From Bacteroidota bacterium (lineage in GTDB: Bacteria; Bacteroidota; Bacteroidia; Chitinophagales; Chitinophagaceae), in NCBI GenBank assembly GCA_023386045.1, contig JAEWKK010000035.1, positions 1-64,000 of the forward strand: 64,000 nucleotides of DNA, in the 5' to 3' direction. Each line of letters begins with the position of its first letter. Position 1 is the first letter of the stretch. The notes beneath the pieces are model-generated. The model ran no database searches and was not told the origin of the DNA. It saw only the letters and a program-made list of their open reading frames with translations. The translations under genes and the position numbers were made by a program. Shown piece by piece: positions 36,931 to 45,057 of the stretch.

Positions 36931-37755
36931 ATGTTACGTATTGCGATCTTAGACCTTTATGAAGGAAAGCCCAATGAAGGCATGCGTTGTCTGCGCCAGA
37001 TTATCAAAGAATGGGGTGAATTTCATTCCATGGAAATCCAGCTGGATGAATTTGATGTGCGCCAGCACAACAAGGTGCCTGATCTTTCCTACGATGTTTA
37101 TATTTCATCCGGCGGTCCGGGTAGTCCGTTAGAATCCATCGGCTCTGAATGGGAATCAGCCTATTTCAACTGGCTGGAGGATTTGATGTCATGGAATAAC
37201 GATCCTCAACAGGTCCATAAGAAATTTGTTTTCTTCATCTGTCATTCCTTCCAGATGGTTTGCAGGCATCTTGGAATAGGAAATGTAAGCCAGAGAAAGA
37301 AAACAGCTTTTGGTGTATTCCCGGTACATGTTACCCTTGAAGGTCAGCAGGATCCTGTTTTCAAAGGCTTGCGTGATCCATTTTATGTGGTGGACAGCAG
37401 GGACTACCAGGTAACTACTCCTGATTTTGAAAAGATCAATAACCTCAATGCAAAAATTCTCTGCATAGAAAAATACAGGCCCCATGTTCCTTACGAGCAG
37501 GCCATCATGGGAATGAGGTTTAATGAATACATGGTGGGTACGCAGTTTCATCCTGAGGCAGATGCCATTGGTATGAGCATGTATTTACAAACAGAAGAAA
37601 AAAAGAAGATCGTCATAGAACAACATGGCGAAGAAAAATGGAGAAGCATGATCGAGCAGCTCAATGACCCCGACAAGATCATGATGACCTATGCGCATAT
37701 CCTTCCCAATTTTTTAAGCATGGCCCTGGAAGAGTTAGCCGGCAAACCGGTATAA
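36931..37755 (+). CDS. Class I glutamine amidotransferase-like protein
   Basis: The 274-residue protein resembles GMP-synthase-type glutaminases. The nucleophile is C104 in FFICHSFQM, the oxyanion strand is SSGGPGSP, and the His-Glu pair is H207 and E209 in GTQFHPEAD. It ends in a helical tail of about 60 residues. Alone it would release ammonia from glutamine for a partner synthase, and the ATP-grasp or GCS2 enzymes nearby could be that partner. A TATGTTTG box (about 36905-36912) lies upstream. Confidence 0.85.
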   Translation: MLRIAILDLYEGKPNEGMRCLRQIIKEWGEFHSMEIQLDEFDVRQHNKVPDLSYDVYISSGGPGSPLESIGSEWESAYFNWLEDLMSWNNDPQQVHKKFVFFICHSFQMVCRHLGIGNVSQRKKTAFGVFPVHVTLEGQQDPVFKGLRDPFYVVDSRDYQVTTPDFEKINNLNAKILCIEKYRPHVPYEQAIMGMRFNEYMVGTQFHPEADAIGMSMYLQTEEKKKIVIEQHGEEKWRSMIEQLNDPDKIMMTYAHILPNFLSMALEELAGKPV

Positions 37756-37934
37756 GAATAACGAACAATAGATCAAGGAATAATGATTTAAGAAGTAATC
37801 GGATCAGGAATTGAGATCTGAATGCATACCAGTCTTTTACTGAATTAAGATGAGATGGCAGTTAAACTGTCTAAGAGAATATCGAACAGAAGAATAAAGA
37901 ACAAGGATTTAAGAAGTGAAGGGATCAGGAATTT
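37754..37934. repeat. Two copies of a dispersed GAA-heptad repeat
   Basis: The first copy (about 37754-37813) and the second (about 37874-37934) are roughly 60 bp each and align over their length, sharing the blocks GATTTAAGAAGT and GGATCAGGAATT. Within each copy GAA triplets recur about every 7 bp. A third copy lies at about 62823-62870. The region 37756-38101 has no credible gene; besides these repeats it holds the sucC terminator. Confidence 0.7.
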
Positions 37935-38000
37935 ATCTCTTTATATACTGAGATCATATATATCCCCTTCCAGTATTTATTACTTAGATCAAACAAAAAA

Positions 38001-38037
38001 AGAGAAAGAATGTAGTTACATCCTCTCTCTTTCTCTT
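38001..38037 (-). terminator. Intrinsic terminator after sucC
   Basis: AGAGAAAGA pairs with TCTTTCTCT around an inner ATGTA/TACAT pairing. On the minus strand the hairpin is followed by a run of seven T (the A tract 37994-38000). It terminates sucC. Confidence 0.75.
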
Positions 38038-38101
38038 CTTTATATAATTGGGTGTTGATCGATCAATACAAATCCAAAATATCTTACCGTTTTTCCGGCT
38101 A

Positions 38102-39319
38102 TTACGCCGCAGCCACAGCCTTATTCACCAGATCAGCAGCTTCGCTCAACAGGATAGCCGATTGAACTTTCAGTCCGCTTTCATCTATCAGCTTCTTGGC
38201 TTCTTCGGCATTGGTACCTTGCAGGCGAACAATGATCGGGATATTGATATTGCCCATATTCTTATAAGCGTCAATCACACCCTGGGCAACACGGTCGCAA
38301 CGAACAATACCACCAAAGATGTTGATCAGGATGGCTTTTACTTTTGGATCTTTCATGATGATACGGAAACCGGCTTCCACTGTCTGCGCATTGGCCGTAC
38401 CTCCTACATCCAGGAAATTGGCTGGTTCTCCGCCACTTAACTGGATCATGTCCATAGTTGCCATGGCCAGACCTGCACCGTTTACCATACAACCCACGTT
38501 GCCATCAAGCTTCACGAAGTTGAGGTTGAATTTTCCTGCTTCTACTTCTGTAGGATCTTCTTCGCTGATATCACGAAGCGCAGCAAGGTCAGGATGGCGC
38601 ATCAGCGCATTGTCATCGAGGTTCATCTTGCAGTCTACAGCCACGATCTTATCATCAGAAGCTTTGAACAGTGGATTGATCTCCAGCATGGAGCAATCCA
38701 GACCTGCGTAAGCATCGTACAAACGGGTAACAAATTTTACCATGTTCTTGAAGGCATCACCCTTGAGACCAAAATTGAAAGCGATCTTCCTGGCCTGGTA
38801 ACCCTGTAGTCCACCACCCGGATGCACCCACTCCTTGAATATTTTTTCAGGAGTTTTATGAGCCACTTCTTCAATGTCCATTCCACCTTCAGTGCTGTAC
38901 ATGATCACGTTCATTCCTTTGGAACGGTCGAGTAATATGGAGAGATAAAATTCTTTTCTTTCATTAGGTCCGTCATAATACATGTCCTGCGCTACCAGGA
39001 TCTTATTCACCACTTTACCAGATTCACCGGTTTGTATGGTCACCAAAGTACCACCGAGGATCTTAGTAGCAACATCAGTAACATCGTCAAGGGATTTCAC
39101 CACCTTAACACCATTGATGCCGGTTTCGCGAACCTTTCCCTTACCCCTTCCACCGGCGTGGATCTGGGCCTTGATCACAGCAAAGCTGCTTCCATACTGG
39201 GTTTTGATCTGGCGGTAGGCTTCCTCGGCTTCGTGTACGGTAGATGCAGCCATGCCCTCCTGTACGGGAACACCATATTTTTTCAGCAGTTCTTTTGCCT
39301 GGTATTCATGCAAATTCAT
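38102..39319 (-). CDS. sucC: Succinyl-CoA synthetase beta subunit (ADP-forming)
   Basis: This TCA-cycle subunit binds succinate and the nucleotide. The 405-residue protein opens MNLHEYQAKELLKKYGVPV, has an ATP-grasp N-terminal domain (QIHAGGRGKGKV) and a C-terminal CoA-ligase domain (NIFGGIVRCDRVAQGVIDA). The alpha subunit is not adjacent. A TATTTTTG box (39337-39344) lies 17 nt before the ATG. The terminal segment SEAADLVNKAVAAA is normal. Confidence 0.96.
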   Translation of the reverse strand: MNLHEYQAKELLKKYGVPVQEGMAASTVHEAEEAYRQIKTQYGSSFAVIKAQIHAGGRGKGKVRETGINGVKVVKSLDDVTDVATKILGGTLVTIQTGESGKVVNKILVAQDMYYDGPNERKEFYLSILLDRSKGMNVIMYSTEGGMDIEEVAHKTPEKIFKEWVHPGGGLQGYQARKIAFNFGLKGDAFKNMVKFVTRLYDAYAGLDCSMLEINPLFKASDDKIVAVDCKMNLDDNALMRHPDLAALRDISEEDPTEVEAGKFNLNFVKLDGNVGCMVNGAGLAMATMDMIQLSGGEPANFLDVGGTANAQTVEAGFRIIMKDPKVKAILINIFGGIVRCDRVAQGVIDAYKNMGNINIPIIVRLQGTNAEEAKKLIDESGLKVQSAILLSEAADLVNKAVAAA

Positions 39320-39336
39320 GTATTAAAAATTTGGCG

Positions 39337-39344
39337 CAAAAATA
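39337..39344 (-). promoter_or_regulatory. -7 box (TATTTTTG) for sucC
   Basis: It matches TAnnTTTG exactly, 17 nt before the sucC ATG. The transcript would carry a short leader. Confidence 0.5.
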
Positions 39345-39399
39345 AGGGATAAATGGCTAAGTGCTTCAGCCTGATGCAGGGCATATGGAACAGGGCCAC

Positions 39400-39407
39400 T
39401 AACTTTA
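39400..39407 (+). promoter_or_regulatory. -7 box (TAACTTTA) for the lipoprotein gene at 39412
   Basis: The TAnnTTTG-like box ends 4 nt before the ATG, implying a leaderless transcript. Confidence 0.4.
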
Positions 39408-39411
39408 GCTG

Positions 39412-40218
39412 ATGAGGTTTTGCCTGCTGCTGTTTTGTTTTTCATTGTTCTCCTGTGTTCATTATAAAATGATCAACACGCCTCCACGCCAATCTAACGT
39501 GACCGGTTCCCAGTTTTATAAAACAGCAGCTGCATATAACTGGCAACAGAGAGATTCATTCGTACTTAAAGAGATCCTTGAGGGGAACCTTCCTTCCTTT
39601 CTGAAAAAATTTATCCGTGTGAACGTTCAATTCAGGGATTCCGTCACCGGGAAAATATACAGGGCAAGTTATTTTGTAGCCCCGGATTATTTATCGGTAG
39701 GCACAGATGATGATTGGGCACGCATCGCCATTACACCCAATACAGCTCAAAGGATTGCAGATACACTGGATTGCTTTCTTCCAACAAAAAAAATCTCGGA
39801 TGATATCTACAAAGCCGCTACAATTAAACTAGAGCCGATGCCCATGTATGCATTTCGCGACAGCACTCCTACCATGTACCATCATCACCTGATCATTGAA
39901 GGCCAGCGAAAAGGAAGGAAGGGATTGATCGCGGGTATCAAAAAAGATGTGGTGATCAGCGAAAGTATCAGTCGGGATAAACGACCAAATCGTGTGGCCA
40001 TCTATGGCTGGCACCTGCCGGGAGGAAAACCTATCCAGCCTTTATTTACAGGCCACGTTAACTGGTATGTGGATTACAGCCAGGGCATAAGACTGGTGTA
40101 CAGGAAAATAATAGTTAATGGACGATGGATGGATTATCGTGAGGTGCTCAATGATCCCGTTTTGAAAAGAATGATCTGTGACGAAGAATATTGTGACTTC
40201 TATAAATACTCTTATTAA
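39412..40218 (+). CDS. Conserved hypothetical lipoprotein
   Basis: The 268-residue protein has a lipobox SLFSCV (Cys15). The mature part contains a conserved-looking block with YHHHLIIEGQRKGRKGLIAGIKKDVVIS, then RVAIYGWHLPGGKPIQPLFTGH and VDYSQGIRLVYRK. Several histidines and aspartates here could form a metal or catalytic site, and the overall pattern suggests an extracellular hydrolase or binding protein. I do not recognise a named family. The purine phosphorylase gene starts 24 bp later, but with its own promoter box. Confidence 0.75.
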   Translation: MRFCLLLFCFSLFSCVHYKMINTPPRQSNVTGSQFYKTAAAYNWQQRDSFVLKEILEGNLPSFLKKFIRVNVQFRDSVTGKIYRASYFVAPDYLSVGTDDDWARIAITPNTAQRIADTLDCFLPTKKISDDIYKAATIKLEPMPMYAFRDSTPTMYHHHLIIEGQRKGRKGLIAGIKKDVVISESISRDKRPNRVAIYGWHLPGGKPIQPLFTGHVNWYVDYSQGIRLVYRKIIVNGRWMDYREVLNDPVLKRMICDEEYCDFYKYSY

Positions 40219-40229
40219 TGCCGTACGGT

Positions 40230-40237
40230 TATCTTTG
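40230..40237 (+). promoter_or_regulatory. -7 box (TATCTTTG) for purine-nucleoside phosphorylase
   Basis: An exact TAnnTTTG match ends 5 nt before the ATG at 40243. The transcript is predicted to be leaderless. Confidence 0.55.
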
Positions 40238-40242
40238 TCGGG

Positions 40243-41064
40243 ATGAACAGTTTTGATAAAATAACCGAAGCCACGGAATTCCTCAAACAGTATAATACTT
40301 CATCAGCCAAAATTGGCGTAGTGCTGGGAAGCGGACTGGGAAATTTTGTAAAAGAAATTAAAGTACAACACGAGATCTCTTATGAGAAGATCCCTCACTT
40401 CCCGGTATCTACGGTGCAGGGACATTCAGGTAAACTGATCTTCGGTACCATTGCTGACAAGCCGATCATCGCTATGTCGGGGCGTTTTCATTTTTATGAA
40501 GGTTATGCTCCCGAGGATGTAGTGTTGCCCATCAGGGTGATGAAATTCTTGGGTGTGGAAACTGTTTTTCTTTCCAATGCCGCGGGTGGGGTGAATCCTG
40601 CTTTCAATGTAGGTGACCTGATGATCATTACTGATCATGTTTCCTTTACAACAAAGAACCCGCTGATCGGTAAAAACGATGAACGCTTTGGGCCACGCTT
40701 CCCGGATATGAGTGAGCCCTATCAGAAATCGCTAATCAAAAAAGCCAAGGAGATCGGTCAGCAATTTAATATCAAGCTGCAGGAAGGTGTATATTTTGGA
40801 GTTACCGGACCAACATTTGAAACCAGGGCTGAATACAGGCTGGTTCATATACTTGGTGGTGATGCCGTTGGAATGAGCACGGTGCAGGAAGTGATTGCTG
40901 CACGTCACATGGGCATGAATGCATTTGCCATGAGCGTGATCACCGATATCGGTATCCGTGAAGAAGAAAATGTGATCACACATGAAGAAGTATTGCAGGC
41001 CGCCAAAGAAGCCGAACCCAAATTCTCTACCATTTTCCGTGAATTGATCAGGTCTATTGCTTAA
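40243..41064 (+). CDS. punA: Purine-nucleoside phosphorylase (trimeric type)
   Basis: This enzyme phosphorolyses inosine, guanosine and their deoxy forms in purine salvage. The 273-residue protein shows the PNP/MTAP hallmarks: GVVLGSGLGNF (phosphate), PVSTVQGHSGKL, GRFHFYEGY, the signature block LSNAAGGVNPAF, and the base-binding FGVTGPTFETRAEYR and GMSTVQEVIAARH with the VITDIG end. The gene symbol follows the family; the substrate range is not resolved. The porin gene starts 3 bp after its stop. Confidence 0.93.
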   Translation: MNSFDKITEATEFLKQYNTSSAKIGVVLGSGLGNFVKEIKVQHEISYEKIPHFPVSTVQGHSGKLIFGTIADKPIIAMSGRFHFYEGYAPEDVVLPIRVMKFLGVETVFLSNAAGGVNPAFNVGDLMIITDHVSFTTKNPLIGKNDERFGPRFPDMSEPYQKSLIKKAKEIGQQFNIKLQEGVYFGVTGPTFETRAEYRLVHILGGDAVGMSTVQEVIAARHMGMNAFAMSVITDIGIREEENVITHEEVLQAAKEAEPKFSTIFRELIRSIA

Positions 41065-41067
41065 CCG

Positions 41068-43134
41068 GTGTTGTTGAACAAAAGAATTTACTATAGTATC
41101 ATTCTTGTGCTGCTTTCTATTTGCACACTTCATGCAGATGCTCAGAAAGTTTTAGAAACCATTAAAAGGATTCCAGGGCAAACCGGTAACCTGGGTGGGC
41201 CGCCAGTCACAAATGCTCCAGGCAGCGATAGCATCAGGGCAAGAAACCGTTTTGAGGACAGTGTTACAGTTACTGTTTACTATCTGGATTCAGTAAGAGG
41301 AAGGCGCCTTGATACATCCATTGCAGATTTTACCAGGCGTTTCCCCATACCGGCGCATCATATTTACCTGGGCAACCTGGGAACTGCTACTAGGCCCATC
41401 ATTTTCGAACCATCGTTGCGCGCAGGCTGGGATGCAGGTTTTCATGCACTTGATGTATATAAGTGGACACTCGAGAAAGCCAGGTTTTTTAATACAACCA
41501 GGCCCTATACAGAATTGGGATATGTTTTGGGGAGCAGGGCCGAACAAACCATTGAGATCCTGCACACGCAAAACCTGAAGCCCTACTGGAATGCTGCTTT
41601 TAATTATCGTTTGATCAATGCCCCGGGTGTATTTCGCAACCAGAAGACAAACCACAACAACTACCTGTTTACTTCCTGGTACCAATCGAAAAATAAAAGG
41701 TATAATAATTATTTTATCATCCTTGGCAACAAATTGCAGGCGGCCGAAAACGGAGGTATTGAAAATGATATTGATTACCTCGATAATATTGATTATGCCA
41801 GGGACAGGTACATCATTCCTACCAAGCTTGGAGGATCAAATCCATACGGAACAGATTTCTTCAGCAGCAATATCAATACGGGAAATAATTATAATGAATT
41901 CAACATCCTGCTGAGACAACAGTATGATATTGGCAGGAAGGATTCACTGGTCACCGATTCAACCGTTATCCCACTTTTTTATCCAAGACTGCGATTTGAA
42001 CATACATTCAAATATGGCAAATACAAATACCAGTATAAGGATGTAGTCAATGCCGATAACCGTCCTGATTCGGTGTATTACGACAGCCTTTACCAGATTC
42101 AATTTACACCAGGCAGGTCTCTCCTTTTTCGCGACAGCTGGAAAGAGATCAGTAATGATTTTTCTATTTACCAGTATCCTGATGCAAAAAACCTGAACCA
42201 GTTTATCAAGGTAGGTGCAGAGCTGCAATTGCTGACTGGAAATTTTATACTGGATTCGGCACACAAACCATCAGCTTCACTTTATAATGTGATGGGACAT
42301 GGTGAATACCGGAACCGGACAAAAAACCAGAAATGGGATATGCTGGCAAAAGGACAGCTTTATTTGAATGGATATAACCTGGGAGACTATCACGCTTATG
42401 TGAGTCTGCAAAGATTATTGAGCCAGAAGATCGGCAGCCTGCTCATTGGCTTTGAGAACGCGAACAAGACTCCATCATTTACTTATGACCAGCGAAGTGG
42501 ATTTTACCTCGATTCTCCTAAAAGTTTTTCCAAAGAAAACATGGCGCATTTTTTTGGAGTATTGCAATTGCCACGACTGAGGATGCAGCTGGGTGCAGAT
42601 TATTATCTTGTCACCAATTACCTCTATCTCACCAATTTTGATGAACTGAAACAGGAAAAAACCCTTTTCAATGTTTTAAGGGTGAATGCCATGAAAACAT
42701 TCCGTGTTGGCAGGAACTGGAACTGGCATGCTGAAGTCTATGTACAGCAACACACTGGTGATGTTGAACTGAACTTCCCGGTAGTTTTTACCAGGCAAAG
42801 GTTTATGTATGAAGGCAAGCTGGGTTTCAAAAACCTGAACATTGCCATGGGTCTTGAGGCCAGGTATCATACCCCTTATAAGGCTGATAATTACTCACCT
42901 TTGCTCGGAAGATTCTTTTACCAGGATTCTGTAACCATCAGCAATCTACCTGATATTGCAGCTTTTCTACATTTCAGGATCCGTACCTTCAAAGCTTATA
43001 TCAGGGCAGAGAACCTGAATACAGCCCGTTCATTTGGAGGCTTTCAGTTCAATAACAATAATTTAGCCGCCCCTGGTTATCCAACTCCCGGCCTGATCCT
43101 TCGCTTTGGTATTTATTGGAGTTTTGTTAATTGA
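41068..43134 (+). CDS. Putative porin (Porin_10 type)
   Basis: The 688-residue outer-membrane barrel has a signal peptide (about 1-25) and the layout of Bacteroidota putative porins: an N-terminal segment with LDTSIADFTRRFPIPAHHIYLGNLGTATRP, then aromatic-rich beta strands (YTELGYVLGSRAEQ), ending LILRFGIYWSFVN. The start is a GTG at 41068 just after the phosphorylase stop; TTG at 41074 is also possible. The role is probably diffusion of small solutes; specificity is unknown. Confidence 0.85.
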   Translation: MLLNKRIYYSIILVLLSICTLHADAQKVLETIKRIPGQTGNLGGPPVTNAPGSDSIRARNRFEDSVTVTVYYLDSVRGRRLDTSIADFTRRFPIPAHHIYLGNLGTATRPIIFEPSLRAGWDAGFHALDVYKWTLEKARFFNTTRPYTELGYVLGSRAEQTIEILHTQNLKPYWNAAFNYRLINAPGVFRNQKTNHNNYLFTSWYQSKNKRYNNYFIILGNKLQAAENGGIENDIDYLDNIDYARDRYIIPTKLGGSNPYGTDFFSSNINTGNNYNEFNILLRQQYDIGRKDSLVTDSTVIPLFYPRLRFEHTFKYGKYKYQYKDVVNADNRPDSVYYDSLYQIQFTPGRSLLFRDSWKEISNDFSIYQYPDAKNLNQFIKVGAELQLLTGNFILDSAHKPSASLYNVMGHGEYRNRTKNQKWDMLAKGQLYLNGYNLGDYHAYVSLQRLLSQKIGSLLIGFENANKTPSFTYDQRSGFYLDSPKSFSKENMAHFFGVLQLPRLRMQLGADYYLVTNYLYLTNFDELKQEKTLFNVLRVNAMKTFRVGRNWNWHAEVYVQQHTGDVELNFPVVFTRQRFMYEGKLGFKNLNIAMGLEARYHTPYKADNYSPLLGRFFYQDSVTISNLPDIAAFLHFRIRTFKAYIRAENLNTARSFGGFQFNNNNLAAPGYPTPGLILRFGIYWSFVN

Positions 43135-43188
43135 TAAAAGACCTTGCCTTCTGGTGCAAAATCAGTTTTAATCTTTTGCTTAAGCGGT

Positions 43189-43196
43189 TATCTTTG
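43189..43196 (+). promoter_or_regulatory. -7 box (TATCTTTG) for the HYC_CC_PP-type gene
   Basis: An exact TAnnTTTG match ends 6 nt before the ATG at 43203, and it sets the start downstream of an in-frame codon at 43131. Confidence 0.5.
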
Positions 43197-43202
43197 TTTT
43201 CG

Positions 43203-43598
43203 ATGAAAAAGTTCCTGGCAATTGTGGTTTTGTTCACCTACTTCGCTGTCAGCAGCGGATTTGTAGTGAGCATGCATTATTGCATGGACCGTTTGGATTC
43301 AGTTGAGCTGGGACAGGATCATGAAGACAAATGCCGGAAATGCGGCATGCACAAAGATGATGGCTGCTGCAAGGATGAAGTGGTGATGGTCAAACTCGAA
43401 ACCAGTCACAGGGCCCCAGCCGGAATTCAGACTTTTCTTTCACTTCCAATGGTCAGGTCCGTGGAGACAGGATTTCTTTTAACCGCATTTGAAAATTTCC
43501 CTCACAAAAATCATAGAATTTCTCACAGTCCTCCGTTAAGTGAACAGGATATTTACCTGAAAATTGTGTCTTTAGAATTTGAGATTGAATGTCTCTGA
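43203..43598 (+). CDS. HYC_CC_PP-type Cys/His protein
   Basis: The 131-residue protein starts MKKFLAIVVLFTYF with a signal or membrane segment. The motifs HYC (25-27), CRKCG (44-48), GCC (54-56) and HSPP define the HYC_CC_PP family of Bacteroidota, usually found with metal-transport genes. The cysteines and histidines could bind a metal such as copper. It precedes an HMA protein by 60 bp in the same direction. I infer a role in metal sensing or transport; this is not shown. Confidence 0.75.
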   Translation: MKKFLAIVVLFTYFAVSSGFVVSMHYCMDRLDSVELGQDHEDKCRKCGMHKDDGCCKDEVVMVKLETSHRAPAGIQTFLSLPMVRSVETGFLLTAFENFPHKNHRISHSPPLSEQDIYLKIVSLEFEIECL

Positions 43599-43658
43599 AT
43601 CAGAATTAAGCTCATCAAACAAACAATAACATCATTCAATTAATTCAAAACTTATTAT

Positions 43659-44177
43659 ATGAAATCGTTCAAAATATCAATGTTCTCTTTTGTGTTCCTT
43701 GCATTTTCAACCATGGCGATAGCCCAGGATAAAACTGAAAAGATCATGGTTTCGGGTGAATGCGGTATGTGCAAGTCAAAGATCGAAAAAGCCGCTAAAG
43801 ATGCAGGTGCTACCACGGCTGATTGGAGTGCTGAAACTAAAGAGCTGACAGTTAGTTATGCCAGCAATTCCACCAACACCGCTAAAATTGAAAAAGCAGT
43901 TGCTGCAGTTGGATATGATACAAAAAATGTAAAAGCTTCAGACGATGCCTATAACAAACTTCACGACTGCTGCAAATATGAAAGAACCTCTGCAAATGAG
44001 GCTAAGGCAGACTGCTGCAAGGATGGTCAATGCGACAAATGCAAAGACGGCCAGTGTGAAAAATGTAAAGAAGGCAAATGTGACAAAGGAATGGATTGCA
44101 AAGCAGGCAAATGCGAACATCATTCAGAGGCTGATCATGCAGCCAAGGGCAAACATGCCTGCTGCAAAAAAGCTTAA
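43659..44177 (+). CDS. HMA-domain protein with Cys-rich metallothionein-like tail
   Basis: The 172-residue exported protein has a signal peptide (about 1-22, ending IAQD) and one HMA domain (about 27-90) with the metal-binding pair C35 and C38 in GECGMCKS. From 104 to 169 there are thirteen cysteines, arranged mainly as CKDGQCDKC, CEKCKEGKC and CKAGKCEHH repeats. Such a tail could bind several metal ions, as metallothioneins do. The fusion is unusual. A copper or other soft-metal buffer in the envelope is inferred. Confidence 0.8.
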   Translation: MKSFKISMFSFVFLAFSTMAIAQDKTEKIMVSGECGMCKSKIEKAAKDAGATTADWSAETKELTVSYASNSTNTAKIEKAVAAVGYDTKNVKASDDAYNKLHDCCKYERTSANEAKADCCKDGQCDKCKDGQCEKCKEGKCDKGMDCKAGKCEHHSEADHAAKGKHACCKKA

Positions 44178-44211
44178 GCAGATTTAGACTGAATAAAGTT
44201 CATCATAAAGA

Positions 44212-44235
44212 AAAGCCTCCACTAAGGAGGCTTTT
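44212..44235 (+). terminator. Intrinsic terminator after the HMA gene
   Basis: AAAGCCTCC and GGAGGCTTT pair around ACTAA, followed by T residues. Confidence 0.85.
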
Positions 44236-44299
44236 TCTATAGAACTATTATCGCTTTTATGAACAAATCATACCGCAATCAATCCTGTAAGAGGAATAC

Positions 44300-44965
44300 T
44301 TATAATGGTTCTACCAGGATATTTTTGGCCACCTTCTCACTCAGTTGCCATTCTTTTTTCCTGATCAGCGTTTGCATAGTTTGGTCATAACTATGAATTT
44401 CAAGGATCTTGATTTTGACACCAGGCCTGATATTTCTTTTTCCCAGGTAATCCAGGAAGTCATCATCTGTTTCAGCAAAACTCAGTACCTGGTAGCTTTT
44501 TCCTTTTTGTCCAGAGGTTAATGGTATGGCCGGGTGAAGCTTTAATTTTCCTGTTTTATCAGGTATGGGATCACCATGCGGATCAAAAGTCGGGAAGCCC
44601 AAAAATTCATCCAGCCTGTCTGTTAAATCTGCCGATTCAATATGTTCCAATTGCTCTGCCAGCTGGTGAACCTCATTCCATTCATATTTGAGTTTGTCAA
44701 CCAGGAATACCTCCCACAACCTGTGTCTTCGAACCGTGAGCAGGGCTTTCTTTCTTCCTTTTTCCGTGAGTGAAATACTTTTATCGTCTTTAATTTCTAC
44801 CAGGCTTTTTTTAGCCAGCTTACGTACCATCTCCAGCACTGTTGCAGGATTTAGTGAGAGGGACTTGGCCAGGGCAATATTGTTGACCTTCTTAACTTCT
44901 TTCAGACTGAGGCTGAATAGTGCTTTCAGGTAATTCTCTTCCGAGAGATTTGCGAAATGTGCCAT
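44300..44965 (-). CDS. DtxR/MntR-family metal-dependent regulator
   Basis: The 221-residue protein has a winged helix at the N-terminus (NYLKALFSLSLKEVKKVNNIALAKSLSLNPATV), a dimerisation domain with metal residues (ESADLTDRLDEFLGFPTFDPHGDPIP) and a C-terminal SH3-like domain, so it is full length. Such repressors bind DNA with Mn(II) or Fe(II). It is divergent from a TonB receptor with an 18-bp palindrome between, which it probably binds, repressing both genes. The metal is not known. Confidence 0.93.
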   Translation of the reverse strand: MAHFANLSEENYLKALFSLSLKEVKKVNNIALAKSLSLNPATVLEMVRKLAKKSLVEIKDDKSISLTEKGRKKALLTVRRHRLWEVFLVDKLKYEWNEVHQLAEQLEHIESADLTDRLDEFLGFPTFDPHGDPIPDKTGKLKLHPAIPLTSGQKGKSYQVLSFAETDDDFLDYLGKRNIRPGVKIKILEIHSYDQTMQTLIRKKEWQLSEKVAKNILVEPL

Positions 44966-44970
44966 GACAG

Positions 44971-44978
44971 CAAAAATA
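44971..44978 (-). promoter_or_regulatory. -7 box (TATTTTTG) for the DtxR-family gene
   Basis: An exact TAnnTTTG match ends 5 nt before the regulator ATG at 44965. Confidence 0.5.
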
Positions 44979-44999
44979 ACAGATTAGCCCAGCCATAAA

Positions 45000-45017
45000 A
45001 ATTTGGTCTACCAAATT
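45000..45017. promoter_or_regulatory. 18-bp palindromic operator, likely for the DtxR-family regulator
   Basis: AATTTGGTCTACCAAATT is a perfect inverted repeat (AATTTGGT, centre CT with AC, ACCAAATT) placed between the regulator and receptor starts, just upstream of the -33 region of the receptor promoter. DtxR-family sites are palindromes of similar length. Binding is inferred. Confidence 0.7.
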
Positions 45018-45045
45018 AATTTTCTTTGGATGTTCAAAGAATATA

Positions 45046-45053
45046 TAATTTTA
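45046..45053 (+). promoter_or_regulatory. -7 box (TAATTTTA) with -33 TTTG for the TonB receptor
   Basis: TTTG at 45025-45028, 17 bp, then TAATTTTA, which ends 4 nt before the ATG at 45058. The operator lies directly upstream. Confidence 0.5.
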
Positions 45054-45057
45054 CGCC

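Noticed and set aside
37855..38058. A 67-codon plus-strand frame in the repeat region
   Set aside because: It is made of the GAA-heptad repeat and the sucC terminator sequence and has no protein-like composition.
38048..38440. A 130-codon frame on the plus strand over sucC
   Set aside because: It is entirely antisense to the strongly conserved sucC gene and lacks its own promoter or family signature.
43131..43202. An N-terminal extension of the HYC_CC_PP protein
   Set aside because: The promoter box at 43189-43196 lies within it, so translation from 43131 would require a different transcript; the later ATG precedes the signal peptide.
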